Positions 43,958-53,085 of a DNA stretch of 64,000 bases are shown here, one piece after another. The stretch is from Gramella sp. MT6. Its GTDB lineage: Bacteria; Bacteroidota; Bacteroidia; Flavobacteriales; Flavobacteriaceae. Each line of letters begins with the position of its first letter. Within the stretch, counting starts at the first letter, position 1. The notes beneath the pieces were generated by a model, which ran no database searches, was not told where the DNA came from, and worked only from the letters and a program-made list of their open reading frames with translations. The translations under genes were made by a program, and so were the position numbers. Location: positions 558,001 to 622,000 of the forward strand of contig NZ_CP048410.1 in NCBI RefSeq assembly GCF_019357415.1, written 5' to 3'.

Positions 43958-44595
43958 TGAGAATACTACTCAAGCTTGCCTCCTTTTTATTTCACCCGCT
44001 ATGGATGCCCTTCGCCGGAAGTCTTTTTTACTTCCTGTTCACTCCACGGTTCTTTCCCGAGGAGATCATAAAGGCTAAGCTTTTGGCGATTGCCATTATC
44101 ACGATATTTATACCCATCGTTTTTTATTTTCTTCTTAAAAACCTGGGTAAAGCAGAAAGTGTATTTCTGGATAAGGTTGAGGAAAGAAAATGGCCGTTGT
44201 TCTTTTTTATACTGCTAAGTTTAATGGTTCTTAACGAGGTTTTGAACATCTATAATTACCCGGCTTTATTCTATTACTTTACAGGCATTTTAATATCATC
44301 GTCGATTGCATTCCTCTTTACCTGGCTAAAGGTCAAAATGAGCCTCCATATGGTAGGAATAGCGGGTCTCTTGATGTTCGTGATAGGCTTCTGTATTTAC
44401 TTTCACCTGTATTTTATTTACACCATAAGCTTTCTAATCGTCGCAGCCGGTTTAAGCGCCTCTTCCAGACTGTATTATAAAGCTCATACAAAATGGGAGC
44501 TAATGCTTGGATTCCTTACTGGACTGGCTCCTCAAATATTGATGTTCAGCTTTTGGTTTACAGAATATAGAATGTCAGACCTATTTTTAAAGTAG
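43957..44595 (+). CDS. PAP2-like integral membrane phosphatase
   Basis: 212 residues, about six hydrophobic helices. A PAP2-like triad can be read: EERKWP near 76-81, SLHMVG near 128-133 (in place of PSGH), and SRLYYKAHTKWELMLG (about 169-184), which fits SRxxxxxHxxxD/ExxxG. This suggests a lipid-phosphate phosphatase, but motif 2 is non-standard so activity is uncertain. Overlaps rpoN by one base and convergent porT by 38 bases. Confidence 0.65.
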   Translation: MRILLKLASFLFHPLWMPFAGSLFYFLFTPRFFPEEIIKAKLLAIAIITIFIPIVFYFLLKNLGKAESVFLDKVEERKWPLFFFILLSLMVLNEVLNIYNYPALFYYFTGILISSSIAFLFTWLKVKMSLHMVGIAGLLMFVIGFCIYFHLYFIYTISFLIVAAGLSASSRLYYKAHTKWELMLGFLTGLAPQILMFSFWFTEYRMSDLFLK

Positions 44596-45277
44596 AAAGA
44601 TCAAGAGAACTTTCATCAACGGTTGCATCCTTGAAAAAGGGATTTAAAGCGTAATAGAACTGGAAATTAAAAGTATTATATCCAAAAGTGAAGGTTGCTC
44701 CTAATCTAAACCTATCTAATTCAGAAACATCATTTACTATTATCTCTTGTTCGTCGTCCCGGTAACGGCTTCTAAAATGATATACATAGCCTAACCTGAA
44801 ACCGCCATAAATACGCCAGAACTTATAGGTCTCTGGAGTTGATGTTCTCCACCTGAACTCTATTGGAGCTTCAATAAGCTGGGTGGTAAATCTGTTAGTG
44901 CTGTAATCTGCATCATCGCCCAGGCTTTGAAATATTGTAGTGCCATCTTCGGCCTTCCCGATGAATAAATTTTGACCGTAAGTATTAATTGACCAACCTA
45001 GGCCGGCACCAATAGCAACATTCCTTCTTTCATTCAAGGGGAAATCTCTAATGAACCCAAGATTTAAACCTCCGGAAAAACTTTCCTGTGAAATACTTGA
45101 GGGGCGATTGGTAATAAGATTGAAATGAAATCCCGCATAGAACTGATCTTCCCTGTATAAACTATCTATACTAAAAGGTACAGTATCTGGAATTTTATAC
45201 CGATCCTCTTCCTCCTGCGAATTTGATAGCAAAGGCAATACAAATAGAAGTATCAGGATTATTTTTTTACCGGTCAT
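44558..45277 (-). CDS. porT: T9SS outer-membrane protein PorT
   Basis: 239 residues. Signal peptide ends near LLSNSQ (residue 21), then a small beta-barrel: FYAGFHFNLITNRPSS, GLNLGFIRDFPLNERRNVAIGAGLGWSIN (read in pieces, about 67-95), APIEFRWR near 138, ending TLKIGLTFYIL. The pattern matches PorT, an outer-membrane component of type IX secretion. It lies downstream of the exbB-exbD genes, separated by a terminator, the usual flavobacterial setting. T9SS presence is supported by the sorting domain protein at 20.4 kb. Confidence 0.88.
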   Translation of the reverse strand: MTGKKIILILLFVLPLLSNSQEEEDRYKIPDTVPFSIDSLYREDQFYAGFHFNLITNRPSSISQESFSGGLNLGFIRDFPLNERRNVAIGAGLGWSINTYGQNLFIGKAEDGTTIFQSLGDDADYSTNRFTTQLIEAPIEFRWRTSTPETYKFWRIYGGFRLGYVYHFRSRYRDDEQEIIVNDVSELDRFRLGATFTFGYNTFNFQFYYALNPFFKDATVDESSLDLSTLKIGLTFYIL

Positions 45278-45303
45278 TGTTTTTCAATCTGGAGTTTAAA
45301 TAT

Positions 45304-45340
45304 AAAAAAACATCCTGTCTGATTTTACCCAGACAGGATG
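45304..45340 (-). terminator. Terminator between exbD and porT
   Basis: CATCCTGTCTG (45311-45321) pairs with CAGACAGGATG (45330-45340). Read on the minus strand it is followed by a T-run, ending the exbB-exbD operon before porT. Confidence 0.9.
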
Positions 45341-45364
45341 CTTTATATAATTAAATCGAAAAGA

Positions 45365-45847
45365 TTATTCAACGTTTTGCATCGCATCACCAACTACAGT
45401 TGTGTAGTTGATCTTAAGTGCTTCAGCTTTTCTCAATTCTTGTTTAATATCTGAAACAAGTCCCATATTGGTCTCTTCATCCACCTTTAAGGCAGTTGTA
45501 AGATAAGGAATCAACTCCTCTCTTTTAGACTCTCTTTCAGAATAGATAAACTGCTGTACTTCTTCAACACTAGCAAATTTATCATTTAACTGAATACGTG
45601 CTTCTGTTCCATATTGAGCCTGGTATCTCTTGCTTGGTTTCCCCGCATAGATATACATGATCAAATCTTTCTTATCAAGTTTCTCAACCTGGTCTGCAAA
45701 CGGTAATTTGTTCTCGATCATCAGAGTGTTCTGACGCATTACTGTTGCAACCATAAAGAAAAATAAGAGCATAAAAACGATATCAGGTAAAGATGCCGTA
45801 CTAATGGCAGGCAAATCTCCAGACTTCTTCTTTTTAAATTTAGACAT
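45365..45847 (-). CDS. exbD: ExbD/TolR-family protein
   Basis: 160 residues. One N-terminal membrane helix (about 20-40) carrying PDIVFMLLFFFMVATVMR, where the Asp is the proton-channel residue, then a periplasmic domain (about 45-155). Works with ExbB to energise TonB. Two ExbD proteins in one operon is usual in Bacteroidota. Second of two, 30 bases after the other. Confidence 0.92.
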   Translation of the reverse strand: MSKFKKKKSGDLPAISTASLPDIVFMLLFFFMVATVMRQNTLMIENKLPFADQVEKLDKKDLIMYIYAGKPSKRYQAQYGTEARIQLNDKFASVEEVQQFIYSERESKREELIPYLTTALKVDEETNMGLVSDIKQELRKAEALKINYTTVVGDAMQNVE

Positions 45848-45877
45848 AATTAAAGTCGTTTTCGTTTATTAATAGCT

Positions 45878-46486
45878 CTAGCTTGTTGGTTCAGCTTCAG
45901 ATAATTTCTGTGGAATCATATCTGTGATCACATCGATCTTTTCTTTAAGGGCATCTTTATCGCCATTATAGTTAGGATCGTTGTAATTCTTCTCCATTTG
46001 AGTAAAAGACGTTCCATACATCCTCTGTGCTTCACGATCTCTTAACTGATTATAAGCAGCCACAAGTTCGTTCTGTACAGCGATATATGTTCCGTACTCT
46101 GTCCCACGGTTATTTACCAGAGAAATAATAGCTTTCTGAGGATTCACCGAAGAGTTAGGATCTTTGGCGCCCTGACAAAAGCTACAAGCTTCATCACCGG
46201 TACCACCACCGTTATCTAAGAACTCCACAGCTGCTTCACGCAATTCTGAAAGCTCCATATCTTCATCTTCTACCAGCAACTGGTTGTTACTATTCACCAG
46301 TACGGTAAAGATGTTTCTTTGTTTAATAACCGGAGGCTCAACGTCTTCAGGTTGCCATGGCGGTAATTTCCTGCTTATCCCGCTATCTGTTTCAATGGTA
46401 GTAGTTACCAGGAAAAAGATTAGGAGTAAGAAGGCGATATCTGCCATAGACCCGGCGTTAACTTCCGGTGCTGATCTCTTTGCCAT
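45878..46486 (-). CDS. exbD: ExbD/TolR-family protein, long form
   Basis: 202 residues. Membrane helix near 14-32 with GSMADIAFLLLIFFLVTT, the Asp being the channel residue. The periplasmic part is longer than in its neighbour and includes an insertion with CSFC (about 101-104) within a Gly- and Asp-rich stretch. Two Cys there could form a disulfide or bind metal. Directly after the small four-helix membrane protein gene (1-base gap). Confidence 0.92.
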   Translation of the reverse strand: MAKRSAPEVNAGSMADIAFLLLIFFLVTTTIETDSGISRKLPPWQPEDVEPPVIKQRNIFTVLVNSNNQLLVEDEDMELSELREAAVEFLDNGGGTGDEACSFCQGAKDPNSSVNPQKAIISLVNNRGTEYGTYIAVQNELVAAYNQLRDREAQRMYGTSFTQMEKNYNDPNYNGDKDALKEKIDVITDMIPQKLSEAEPTS

Positions 46487-46487
46487 A

Positions 46488-46925
46488 TTATTTAGCCAAT
46501 TTTTTAATTCCAGAGAATACCATCGCAGCGATAGCTATTCCGGCAAGGATGTAGAAAGTAATTAAACCTGCTCCAACCCAATGATCACCAGATGCTGAAA
46601 GCATGCTACCGTCCTTAAGTTCCTTTGCTGTACCATCACTTAATACATAAGCAATGACTACGATCACTAAAAATGATCCTATAGCAATGATTGTGTTCTT
46701 AATATTACCTCTGAATAAACCTACGATCACAAATATTCCAACTAGTACAACGACTGCAGCTAGAACCAAATAAGCAATCCACATGTAAGGGTCGAGATGA
46801 CTCGCTTGCAGGTCTGCCGAGGCTTTAATGGCATCGTCTCCGGTGGCGATAATCCTTCCCAGAAGGATCATACCTACCACACCAAGGACAAGTGCCAGAT
46901 ATTTTAATATTTTATGTAAGCTCAT
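46488..46925 (-). CDS. Small membrane protein of the exbB-exbD operon
   Basis: 145 residues with four hydrophobic helices (about 7-27, 49-69, 76-94 and 118-138). No catalytic motif. Not a recognised domain to me. Its fixed position between exbB and exbD suggests an accessory part of this energy-transducing motor, which is inference. Gaps are 13 bases to exbB and 1 base to exbD. Confidence 0.75.
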   Translation of the reverse strand: MSLHKILKYLALVLGVVGMILLGRIIATGDDAIKASADLQASHLDPYMWIAYLVLAAVVVLVGIFVIVGLFRGNIKNTIIAIGSFLVIVVIAYVLSDGTAKELKDGSMLSASGDHWVGAGLITFYILAGIAIAAMVFSGIKKLAK

Positions 46926-46938
46926 AATTTAGTTTGTC

Positions 46939-47742
46939 TTAGATTCTTTTTTTATTCTTGTAAGCTACCAACATATCGATAAGAAGGATAGACGCATCTT
47001 CCATATCGTTAACGATACTGTCTATCTTAGCAATGATATAGTTGTAGAAAATCTGAAGAATAATCGCAACGATCAAACCAAATACTGTAGTAAGAAGTGC
47101 TACTTTAATACCTCCTGCCACAAGTGATGGCTGCATATCTCCTGCTGCTTCAATACGGTCAAAAGCCTGAATCATCCCGATTACAGTACCCATGAATCCA
47201 AGCATAGGAGCCAATGCGATAAATAAAGAAACCCAAGATACGTTCTTTTCAAGTTGTCCCATTTGAACACCTCCGTAAGCAACAACCGCTTTCTCAGCAG
47301 CTTCAATACTTTCGTCAGCTCTGTCTAGACCTTGATAATAGATAGAAGCAACAGGTCCTTTTGTATTTCTACAAACTTCCTTAGCCGCTTCGATTCCACC
47401 ACTGTTAAGGGCATCCTCAACATTTTGAGCTAATTTCTTAGTGTTAGTTGTTGAAAGGTTTAAAAAGATAATTCTCTCAATGGCTATTGCCAGACCAAGA
47501 ATTAAACACAATAGAACGATCCCCATAAAGGCAGGACCACCTTCGATGAAACGTTTTTTAAGCTCCTGGTGAAAACCAAGTTCTTCTTCTTCCAAATCAT
47601 CACCGGCTGCTGTTTCCTCGTCATCCTGTACAAAGGTCACAATCGTTCCTGGCAAAGTATTCGCGCTGTTAGCCGCCTTTAGATTGTAGGCCCCAAGAAC
47701 CGTAATCGCGGCGATTACCAAAATAGAAAATAATCTTTTCAT
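46939..47742 (-). CDS. exbB: ExbB/MotA/TolQ proton-channel protein
   Basis: 267 residues. An extra N-terminal signal-like helix (1-25) and an acidic linker (about 40-58) precede the usual three helices: about 74-95, 165-190 and 208-235. GTVIGMIQAFDRI and GGIKVALLTTVFGLIVAI are the family signatures. Forms the pentameric channel with ExbD and drives TonB-dependent receptors. First gene of a four-gene operon. Confidence 0.92.
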   Translation of the reverse strand: MKRLFSILVIAAITVLGAYNLKAANSANTLPGTIVTFVQDDEETAAGDDLEEEELGFHQELKKRFIEGGPAFMGIVLLCLILGLAIAIERIIFLNLSTTNTKKLAQNVEDALNSGGIEAAKEVCRNTKGPVASIYYQGLDRADESIEAAEKAVVAYGGVQMGQLEKNVSWVSLFIALAPMLGFMGTVIGMIQAFDRIEAAGDMQPSLVAGGIKVALLTTVFGLIVAIILQIFYNYIIAKIDSIVNDMEDASILLIDMLVAYKNKKRI

Positions 47743-47809
47743 TACTGTTTGTCTTAATTTAATTAGTTAAAGGGTTAAAGATATAAATTATTTTTAATAA
47801 AACACTTAG

Positions 47810-47897
47810 CAGAGAGGAAGGGATTCGAACCCTCGATACGCTTGTGACGTATACACACTTTCCAGGCGTGCGCCTTCGACCACTCGGCCACCTCTCT
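47810..47897 (-). tRNA. tRNA-Ser(GGA)
   Basis: 88 nt. Acceptor AGAGAGG/CCTCTCT with discriminator G, D arm GCCGAGTGGTCGAAGGC, anticodon loop CTGGAAA (GGA), long variable arm (typical of Ser) and T arm GGGTTCGAATCCC. CCA is not encoded. Reads UCU/UCC codons. Confidence 0.97.
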
Positions 47898-47962
47898 GTA
47901 TTTCGTTTAGGGCCGGCAAATAACAAAAAAAAAACTTGTCCGTCAAGTACCTGCCGTTAATT

Positions 47963-48991
47963 TTAGGACATTTCCCCTCTTAAAGATGTTTCATAGATCG
48001 TCTTGAACACTTTAGGAGACAAATCTTTCCCCAATAAGTACATCAATTTTGAGATCGCTGCTTCTGTAGTAATGTCTTTTCCAGACACTACCCCTATCCT
48101 CTTCATTCCAACACTGGTCTCATATTGCCCCATGGTCACACTACCTCCAATACACTGAGTAACATTTATCACTCTAAGACCCTTTTTGATCTTTTCCCGT
48201 AAAATATCAAGGAACCAGGGCGCATTTGGAGCATTCCCGCTTCCATAGGTCTCCAGGACCACTCCTTTTAGATTTTCCTTGGATAAGATATGCTCCACCG
48301 TACTTTTAGAAATTCCCGGGAACATCTTTAATACAAGCACCTCATTATCGAATCCTGTATGTAATTTAGTCTTTTGTTTTCGGTTTGGCTTCCATAATGA
48401 CTTATAATTTACAGATAAATATACTCCAGACTCCGCCAAAGCAGGATGATTCATGGATGCAAATGCCTGGAAATGCTCGGCATTTACCTTTGTCGTTCTA
48501 TTGGCGCGATAGAGCTTATATTCAAAATATAGACCCACTTCAGTAATTACAGGTCTACCGTTCTTTTGAAGTCCGGCGATCTGTATACTGGTTATCAAAT
48601 TCTCCTTAGCGTCCGTTCTAAGATCTCCAATAGGTAATTGCGATCCTGTAAAAATAATGGGCTTGGTGAGATTCTCGAACATAAAGCTCAGTGCAGATGC
48701 TGTGTAAGACATAGTATCACTTCCATGTAAAACCACAAATCCGTCATAGAGATCATAATGATCATTGATCGTTCTGGCGATCAGTTCCCAATAAGCGGGA
48801 TTCATATTAGATGAATCAATAGGATTTTCGAAACTCAGGGTTTCTATCTCATGTTCCAGGATCTTCAATTCCGGAATATTCTGCAAAAGCTCATCAAAAT
48901 TGAAGGCTTTTAAAGCTCCGGACTCATAATCCTTGATCATACCGATGGTACCTCCGGTATAAATAAGTAGTATTCTGGAGTTATTCTTCAT
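47963..48991 (-). CDS. ansA: Type I asparaginase
   Basis: 342 residues, cytoplasmic type I enzyme hydrolysing asparagine to aspartate and ammonia. N-terminal YTGGTIGM (11-18) holds the nucleophilic Thr, and HGSDTMSYTASALSFM (about 89-104) the second active-site triad. Also ITEVGLYFEYKLYRANR near 152. No signal peptide. Overlaps the acyltransferase gene by 11 bases, so they are co-translated. Confidence 0.93.
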   Translation of the reverse strand: MKNNSRILLIYTGGTIGMIKDYESGALKAFNFDELLQNIPELKILEHEIETLSFENPIDSSNMNPAYWELIARTINDHYDLYDGFVVLHGSDTMSYTASALSFMFENLTKPIIFTGSQLPIGDLRTDAKENLITSIQIAGLQKNGRPVITEVGLYFEYKLYRANRTTKVNAEHFQAFASMNHPALAESGVYLSVNYKSLWKPNRKQKTKLHTGFDNEVLVLKMFPGISKSTVEHILSKENLKGVVLETYGSGNAPNAPWFLDILREKIKKGLRVINVTQCIGGSVTMGQYETSVGMKRIGVVSGKDITTEAAISKLMYLLGKDLSPKVFKTIYETSLRGEMS

Positions 48992-50117
48992 TCAAAGACA
49001 TTTTATTGATCACAGGATTCGCATACATTAATAAGTAGCTGTTTAAAGCCAGAGGATTTTTCACATCCACCCTTCTGGAAATACGGCGATCGAACTGTCT
49101 TTTTTCTTTTTCGGTATAATGATCTTCAAACCTGGATTCATTCTTAAGCAGATCATAGGCGATATAATTAGCCGGCCAGAGCTTATAATTGCGGTAAATA
49201 GCATTATCTATCAATGTCGCAACTTCTTTCAACTGCTCATTAATAGAAAGATCCTTTTCCCGAATAGTATCAAAATCTTCTGAGGTAAGCACCTGTCCAG
49301 CATTGATCTGGATTCGACCTTTCTGGCCCATGGCACCCTGCATGATACTATTAAAATCTTCGTTGGCTGTTTTCTTGTACTCCTCTTTCATTCTCTTCGC
49401 GAGAACTTCAGGCATCTTCAGCATATCTGTTGGATCCAGCTCATACGAAATGGCTACCGGCACTATCTTAAGTTTAGCGAAATAATCGAGAATATCCATA
49501 TCCCCTTTGGCCATTCCCAACATCTTCAACACTCCCTGTTGCGTGAAGTCATTACCGTCCTTAGTTCTTCCTTCTCTTTGAGCCATCCATACTGAACGCT
49601 GTTCTTCCAGCAACAGGGTTCTGATATATTCTGAAAGCTTCATTGAACTTTTCAACATTTCCCGCGGACTCTGGTTTCTTAACACCAGGAAATTACGATT
49701 CAGTTTGGACAGAGCCATTAAAAAAGGTTTCTGCACCAGGTTATCACCAATTGCCGACGCGGTCATTACCAGGTCGTGATTATATAGATTGTAATTGATC
49801 AGGGAAGTATCCAGAATAATATCCCGGTGGTTGGAAATATAAAAATAGGATTCTGAAGGATCCAGCTCATCAAAACCGTTATCACTTAAACCTTCGCTTG
49901 TTTTTTCAAGTACCTTCTCAACACTCAGGTAGATCACTTTACTTTGAAAATCTTCAATTGAGTGACATTCCTCAACAATTGCCTGAATATCGCTGAACTT
50001 TAGTTCAGGAAAAGTGAACTGCAGCAAGGCTTTTACCATAGGATGATTCACATACTCCTTCAAGGCCGGATTAACCTCTTCATCCTTATAAAATCTTATA
50101 TCATCAAAATTTCGCAC
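48981..50117 (-). CDS. PlsC-like acyltransferase
   Basis: 378 residues. The acyltransferase motif appears as FYISNHRDIILDTSLIN (about 92-108), an H-x4-D equivalent, and the second block as WMAQREGRTKDGND (about 177-190). A glycerophosphate or lipid acyl acceptor is likely. A Lys/Glu-rich C-terminal extension (about 245-378) is unusual for plain PlsC. Coupled to ansA. Confidence 0.8.
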   Translation of the reverse strand: MRNFDDIRFYKDEEVNPALKEYVNHPMVKALLQFTFPELKFSDIQAIVEECHSIEDFQSKVIYLSVEKVLEKTSEGLSDNGFDELDPSESYFYISNHRDIILDTSLINYNLYNHDLVMTASAIGDNLVQKPFLMALSKLNRNFLVLRNQSPREMLKSSMKLSEYIRTLLLEEQRSVWMAQREGRTKDGNDFTQQGVLKMLGMAKGDMDILDYFAKLKIVPVAISYELDPTDMLKMPEVLAKRMKEEYKKTANEDFNSIMQGAMGQKGRIQINAGQVLTSEDFDTIREKDLSINEQLKEVATLIDNAIYRNYKLWPANYIAYDLLKNESRFEDHYTEKEKRQFDRRISRRVDVKNPLALNSYLLMYANPVINKMSLNEE

Positions 50118-50166
50118 CTATTCCAAAATTATTTTGACAAATGAACAAAAAATCTCTTTAACAGCT

Positions 50167-50934
50167 TTAAATTCCGAAAACTTCCTTCGAGTTTTTTGTA
50201 GTTATCCCAGCCACTTCTTCAATTGATAAATCATATAAGGCGGCCAGCTTTTCGGCAACTTTTAGAATATAAACAGGGTCATTCCTTTTTCCGCGGAAAG
50301 GCGCTGGCGCCAGGTAGGGTGAATCGGTTTCCAGAACGATCTCCTCTAATGGGATCTCGCTTATGAATTTATCTACTCCGCCATTTTTAAAGGTAACCAC
50401 ACCTCCAATACCCAATTTCATATTATAGGAAAGAGCCTGTTTAGCCTGTTCAAGATTTCCGGTGAAACAATGAAAAATTCCAAAGAGTTTATCATCTTTC
50501 ACCTCTTCGAGGACCTCGAATATCTCATCAAAAGCATCACGACAATGGATCACGATAGGTAAATTCCTATCCTTTGCCATCTGAATTTGCCTTTTAAAAG
50601 CTTTTTTCTGGATCTCGAGGGTAGATTTATCCCAATACAGATCGATCCCTATCTCGCCAACTGCATAAAACTTTCTTTTATTAAGTTCACCTTCAACATG
50701 CTTCAATTCTTCTTCGAAATTCTCCTTCACGTGCGTAGGATGAAGACCCATCATTAAAAAGATATTGTCAGGATAAGCTTTTTCCAGCTCATACATACTT
50801 TGAGTAGTTTCAGAATCTATCGCCGGAATAAAAAATCTTTTAATGTTGTTATCTATAGCAACCTGGATCATTTCCATACGGTCCTCATCGAATGCTTCAC
50901 TATATAAATGGGTGTGGGTATCTGTAATTATCAT
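50167..50934 (-). CDS. TatD-family metal-dependent hydrolase
   Basis: 255 residues, TIM-barrel DNase family. Metal ligands THTHLY (5-10), GEIGIDLYWDKS (about 93-104), VIHCRDA (about 126-132), FHCFTGN (about 153-159) and ETDSPYLAPAPFRGKRN (about 202-218). TatD enzymes are 3'-5' nucleases in DNA repair; the precise role here is unproven. TACTTTTG at 50940-50947 (minus) lies so close to the ATG that the mRNA may be leaderless. Confidence 0.93.
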   Translation of the reverse strand: MIITDTHTHLYSEAFDEDRMEMIQVAIDNNIKRFFIPAIDSETTQSMYELEKAYPDNIFLMMGLHPTHVKENFEEELKHVEGELNKRKFYAVGEIGIDLYWDKSTLEIQKKAFKRQIQMAKDRNLPIVIHCRDAFDEIFEVLEEVKDDKLFGIFHCFTGNLEQAKQALSYNMKLGIGGVVTFKNGGVDKFISEIPLEEIVLETDSPYLAPAPFRGKRNDPVYILKVAEKLAALYDLSIEEVAGITTKNSKEVFGI

Positions 50935-50939
50935 AGCTG

Positions 50940-50947
50940 CAAAAGTA
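50940..50947 (-). promoter_or_regulatory. -7 element TACTTTTG immediately before tatD
   Basis: Plus strand CAAAAGTA; only 5 bases separate it from the ATG at 50934, implying transcription starts at or next to the start codon. Confidence 0.5.
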
Positions 50948-51045
50948 AGAGAAGATAGCAGAATGATAAAACTGGCAGTAATATAAATACAATAAAAGCT
51001 CCTCTGGAGGATCTCCAGGTCGCATGGTTCTAAAAAACCTTTTAA

Positions 51046-51495
51046 CTAGCTAACAGTAGCAGTAATAGTGGTCGAACTTATGGTGGTAGAATACACCTCT
51101 AAATCTCTCGTGCTTCCAGGTTCATTCTGAGGTCCACGAATCACATCTCCATCTTCCTCATAACGCGAAAAATGCAACTGACATTCTATATACCCCTCTT
51201 CTTCTACCCAAACAAGCTGACCTCCCTGATGAGGACAAACAGCTTCTGTAGCAACAAAATCTGCGGAAGTATTACCTTCACCTATTCGGAAAAAAAGAAC
51301 TCCGCCACTGGTAACCTGATCACCAATTTCAGCTAAATTAGAAAGATTGACCGATACCGCTGTAGGACCACCCCCATTTCCCGGAGGATTAGGAGTACCT
51401 CCACCACCATCATCGCCTGAACTACAAGCTGACAATGCACATGCACCAGAACAAGCCAGCAATACACCCTTGACTAAAAACTCACCTCTTTTCAT
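51046..51495 (-). CDS. Rieske 2Fe-2S lipoprotein
   Basis: 149 residues. Signal peptide with Cys-rich lipobox (LSACS, about 21-25), Gly/Pro/Asp linker (about 26-46), then a Rieske domain with CPHQGG (about 86-91) and CQLHFSRYEEDG (about 106-117), i.e. C-x-H and C-x2-H cluster ligands. It is anchored to a membrane outside the cytoplasm, so it is not the bc1 subunit with a TM helix. Third gene of YceI-DUF5777-Rieske; gap 25 bases. Electron partner unknown. Confidence 0.88.
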   Translation of the reverse strand: MKRGEFLVKGVLLACSGACALSACSSGDDGGGGTPNPPGNGGGPTAVSVNLSNLAEIGDQVTSGGVLFFRIGEGNTSADFVATEAVCPHQGGQLVWVEEEGYIECQLHFSRYEEDGDVIRGPQNEPGSTRDLEVYSTTISSTTITATVS

Positions 51496-51520
51496 GATAA
51501 TATGATTTTTAAACCAACAT

Positions 51521-52429
51521 TCAATTACGTATTTTTTTAGGGCCGAGATTGAAATTCCTCGATATCATAAATCCAAACCTGACCCCACCATCAGACCAGC
51601 TTTTTGTAGTATTTGCTATAAAATTGTTTGCTATAATAGCCTGGGAATTCTGGAAGTTAAGGGCGAAAACATGCCCACCTGTCTCAATTTCTACGCCCAC
51701 ACCAAAAGGATTGTAATAATCTGTTTGAAGATCATCTGGCCTACTTAACCCATTAACTATAGTATAATCTGCGATAATAGATATTCGTTTGAAAATTTTA
51801 AACCTGGCCCCAAAACCCAGAGCAAATAGATTTTCTGAATCTTCAAAATCCTGAATTTGCGCTTCTGGCCTGAATAAATAACCCGGGGCGATCATTATTG
51901 AAATACCGGGACTAAATTTTCTTGCCATGATAACCTGTAAGAAATGTGAAATTCGATCAGATTCTTTATCAAATTCATTATTTGAAAATGGCTTCCGGGT
52001 AATCCAGCTACTCTGCCCAAATAAGGTTACCGAAACCGGCATTCCTTCTTCATCCTGCCACAGCAACCTGTATTTTACAAGGCCACTATAAGATTCATTG
52101 AATTTACTTCTACCAATCCCTACCGTCAACGCATCTGTGATCCCATAATCAAACCCCAAATAAAGATCGGTGGCTACATCAAGACCAAATAACGTATGTG
52201 AACCTCCAAATTCTCCTCCAATATCGCCAAACCTATGACCCACCCAAAAAGCCAGGTTTTTAGCTTTCTGTGTTTCATTAGTCTGCAATAACACCAGTCT
52301 CGGACTTTTAAAAGTCGCCTGTATTTTATAATCTTTTTCTTCAGAAATATCTGCCATAATACTATCAACATCCTGAGCATGCATAAAAGCACAGATAAGA
52401 AAAACCGGAATTAGTAATATTCTTTTCAT
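51521..52429 (-). CDS. DUF5777 beta-barrel protein
   Basis: 302 residues. Signal peptide ends near MHAQ (residue 18). The body is alternating beta strands, for example GLDVATDLYLGFDYGITDALTVGIG (about 82-107, read in pieces) and SITILADYT-like segments, with terminal region GGVRFGFMISRNFNLG. Matches Bacteroidota DUF5777, predicted outer-membrane barrel. Overlaps the YceI gene by 4 bases and is followed by the Rieske gene, so the three are probably one operon. Confidence 0.82.
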   Translation of the reverse strand: MKRILLIPVFLICAFMHAQDVDSIMADISEEKDYKIQATFKSPRLVLLQTNETQKAKNLAFWVGHRFGDIGGEFGGSHTLFGLDVATDLYLGFDYGITDALTVGIGRSKFNESYSGLVKYRLLWQDEEGMPVSVTLFGQSSWITRKPFSNNEFDKESDRISHFLQVIMARKFSPGISIMIAPGYLFRPEAQIQDFEDSENLFALGFGARFKIFKRISIIADYTIVNGLSRPDDLQTDYYNPFGVGVEIETGGHVFALNFQNSQAIIANNFIANTTKSWSDGGVRFGFMISRNFNLGPKKIRN

Positions 52430-52983
52430 TTTTTTATGATTTGATAATCTGCATTTACACTTACCTCTATCACTTCAGCAATGTTCTCCCAGAGAATCTT
52501 AGGGATCTTAATATCATGATCTTCACAAGCCACTTCAAATTGAGATTCCAACTTTAAGACCTTCCCGTTGTCTTTTACAGTGAGAGTAACAGGAAACTCC
52601 CGTTGTTTTGAAACTCCATGCACGGTAAACACACCCTTCATAATTAATTGTTGTGGAGATCGAGACTCCAGATCTATCTTACCAACACTTTCACCTTTAA
52701 AGCTCGCTTCGGGGAATTTTTCGCTTTCCACGTAGTTCTCATTGAAATGCTCCTGCATCAAGGACTTTTCAAATATGAAAGACCTCATCTTTACCTTAAA
52801 AGAAATTGCACCATTATCAGAATTAATTACCGAAACACCTTCCTTAGAAATCGCCTCAATATCTTCTACTGGCGCTGATGAAAAAAAACTAACCTCGGCT
52901 GTTGTTGTCTGGTAGAATTGAGCATTTATCGAATTATTATTCGAGAGAAGAATCGTCAATATAAGAATCAGGTAAAGACGCAT
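52426..52983 (-). CDS. YceI-family periplasmic lipid-binding protein
   Basis: 185 residues. Signal peptide to about residue 21 (NSINAQ), then one YceI lipocalin-like barrel: EAISKEGVSVINSDNG, VKMRSFIFEKSLMQEHFNENYVESEKFPEASFKG (in pieces, about 65-98) and GVFTVHGVSKQREFPVTLTV (about 121-140). YceI proteins bind isoprenoid chains such as quinones or polyprenols. First gene of the cassette with the DUF5777 barrel and the Rieske lipoprotein, a setting that points to quinone-linked electron transfer. Confidence 0.88.
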   Translation of the reverse strand: MRLYLILILTILLSNNNSINAQFYQTTTAEVSFFSSAPVEDIEAISKEGVSVINSDNGAISFKVKMRSFIFEKSLMQEHFNENYVESEKFPEASFKGESVGKIDLESRSPQQLIMKGVFTVHGVSKQREFPVTLTVKDNGKVLKLESQFEVACEDHDIKIPKILWENIAEVIEVSVNADYQIIKK

Positions 52984-53085
52984 ATCAAATATTTACGAAA
53001 AAATAAAGGGCTATAGTTTTAACCTATGCCCTTATAAATTTAAACAATATTTATTAAAAAACAGAATTATTCCATGCTTAAATTG

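Noticed and set aside
45365..47742. exbB-exbD genes as the gliding/T9SS motor GldLM
   Set aside because: They are ordinary ExbB/ExbD proteins with short periplasmic domains, not GldL and GldM.
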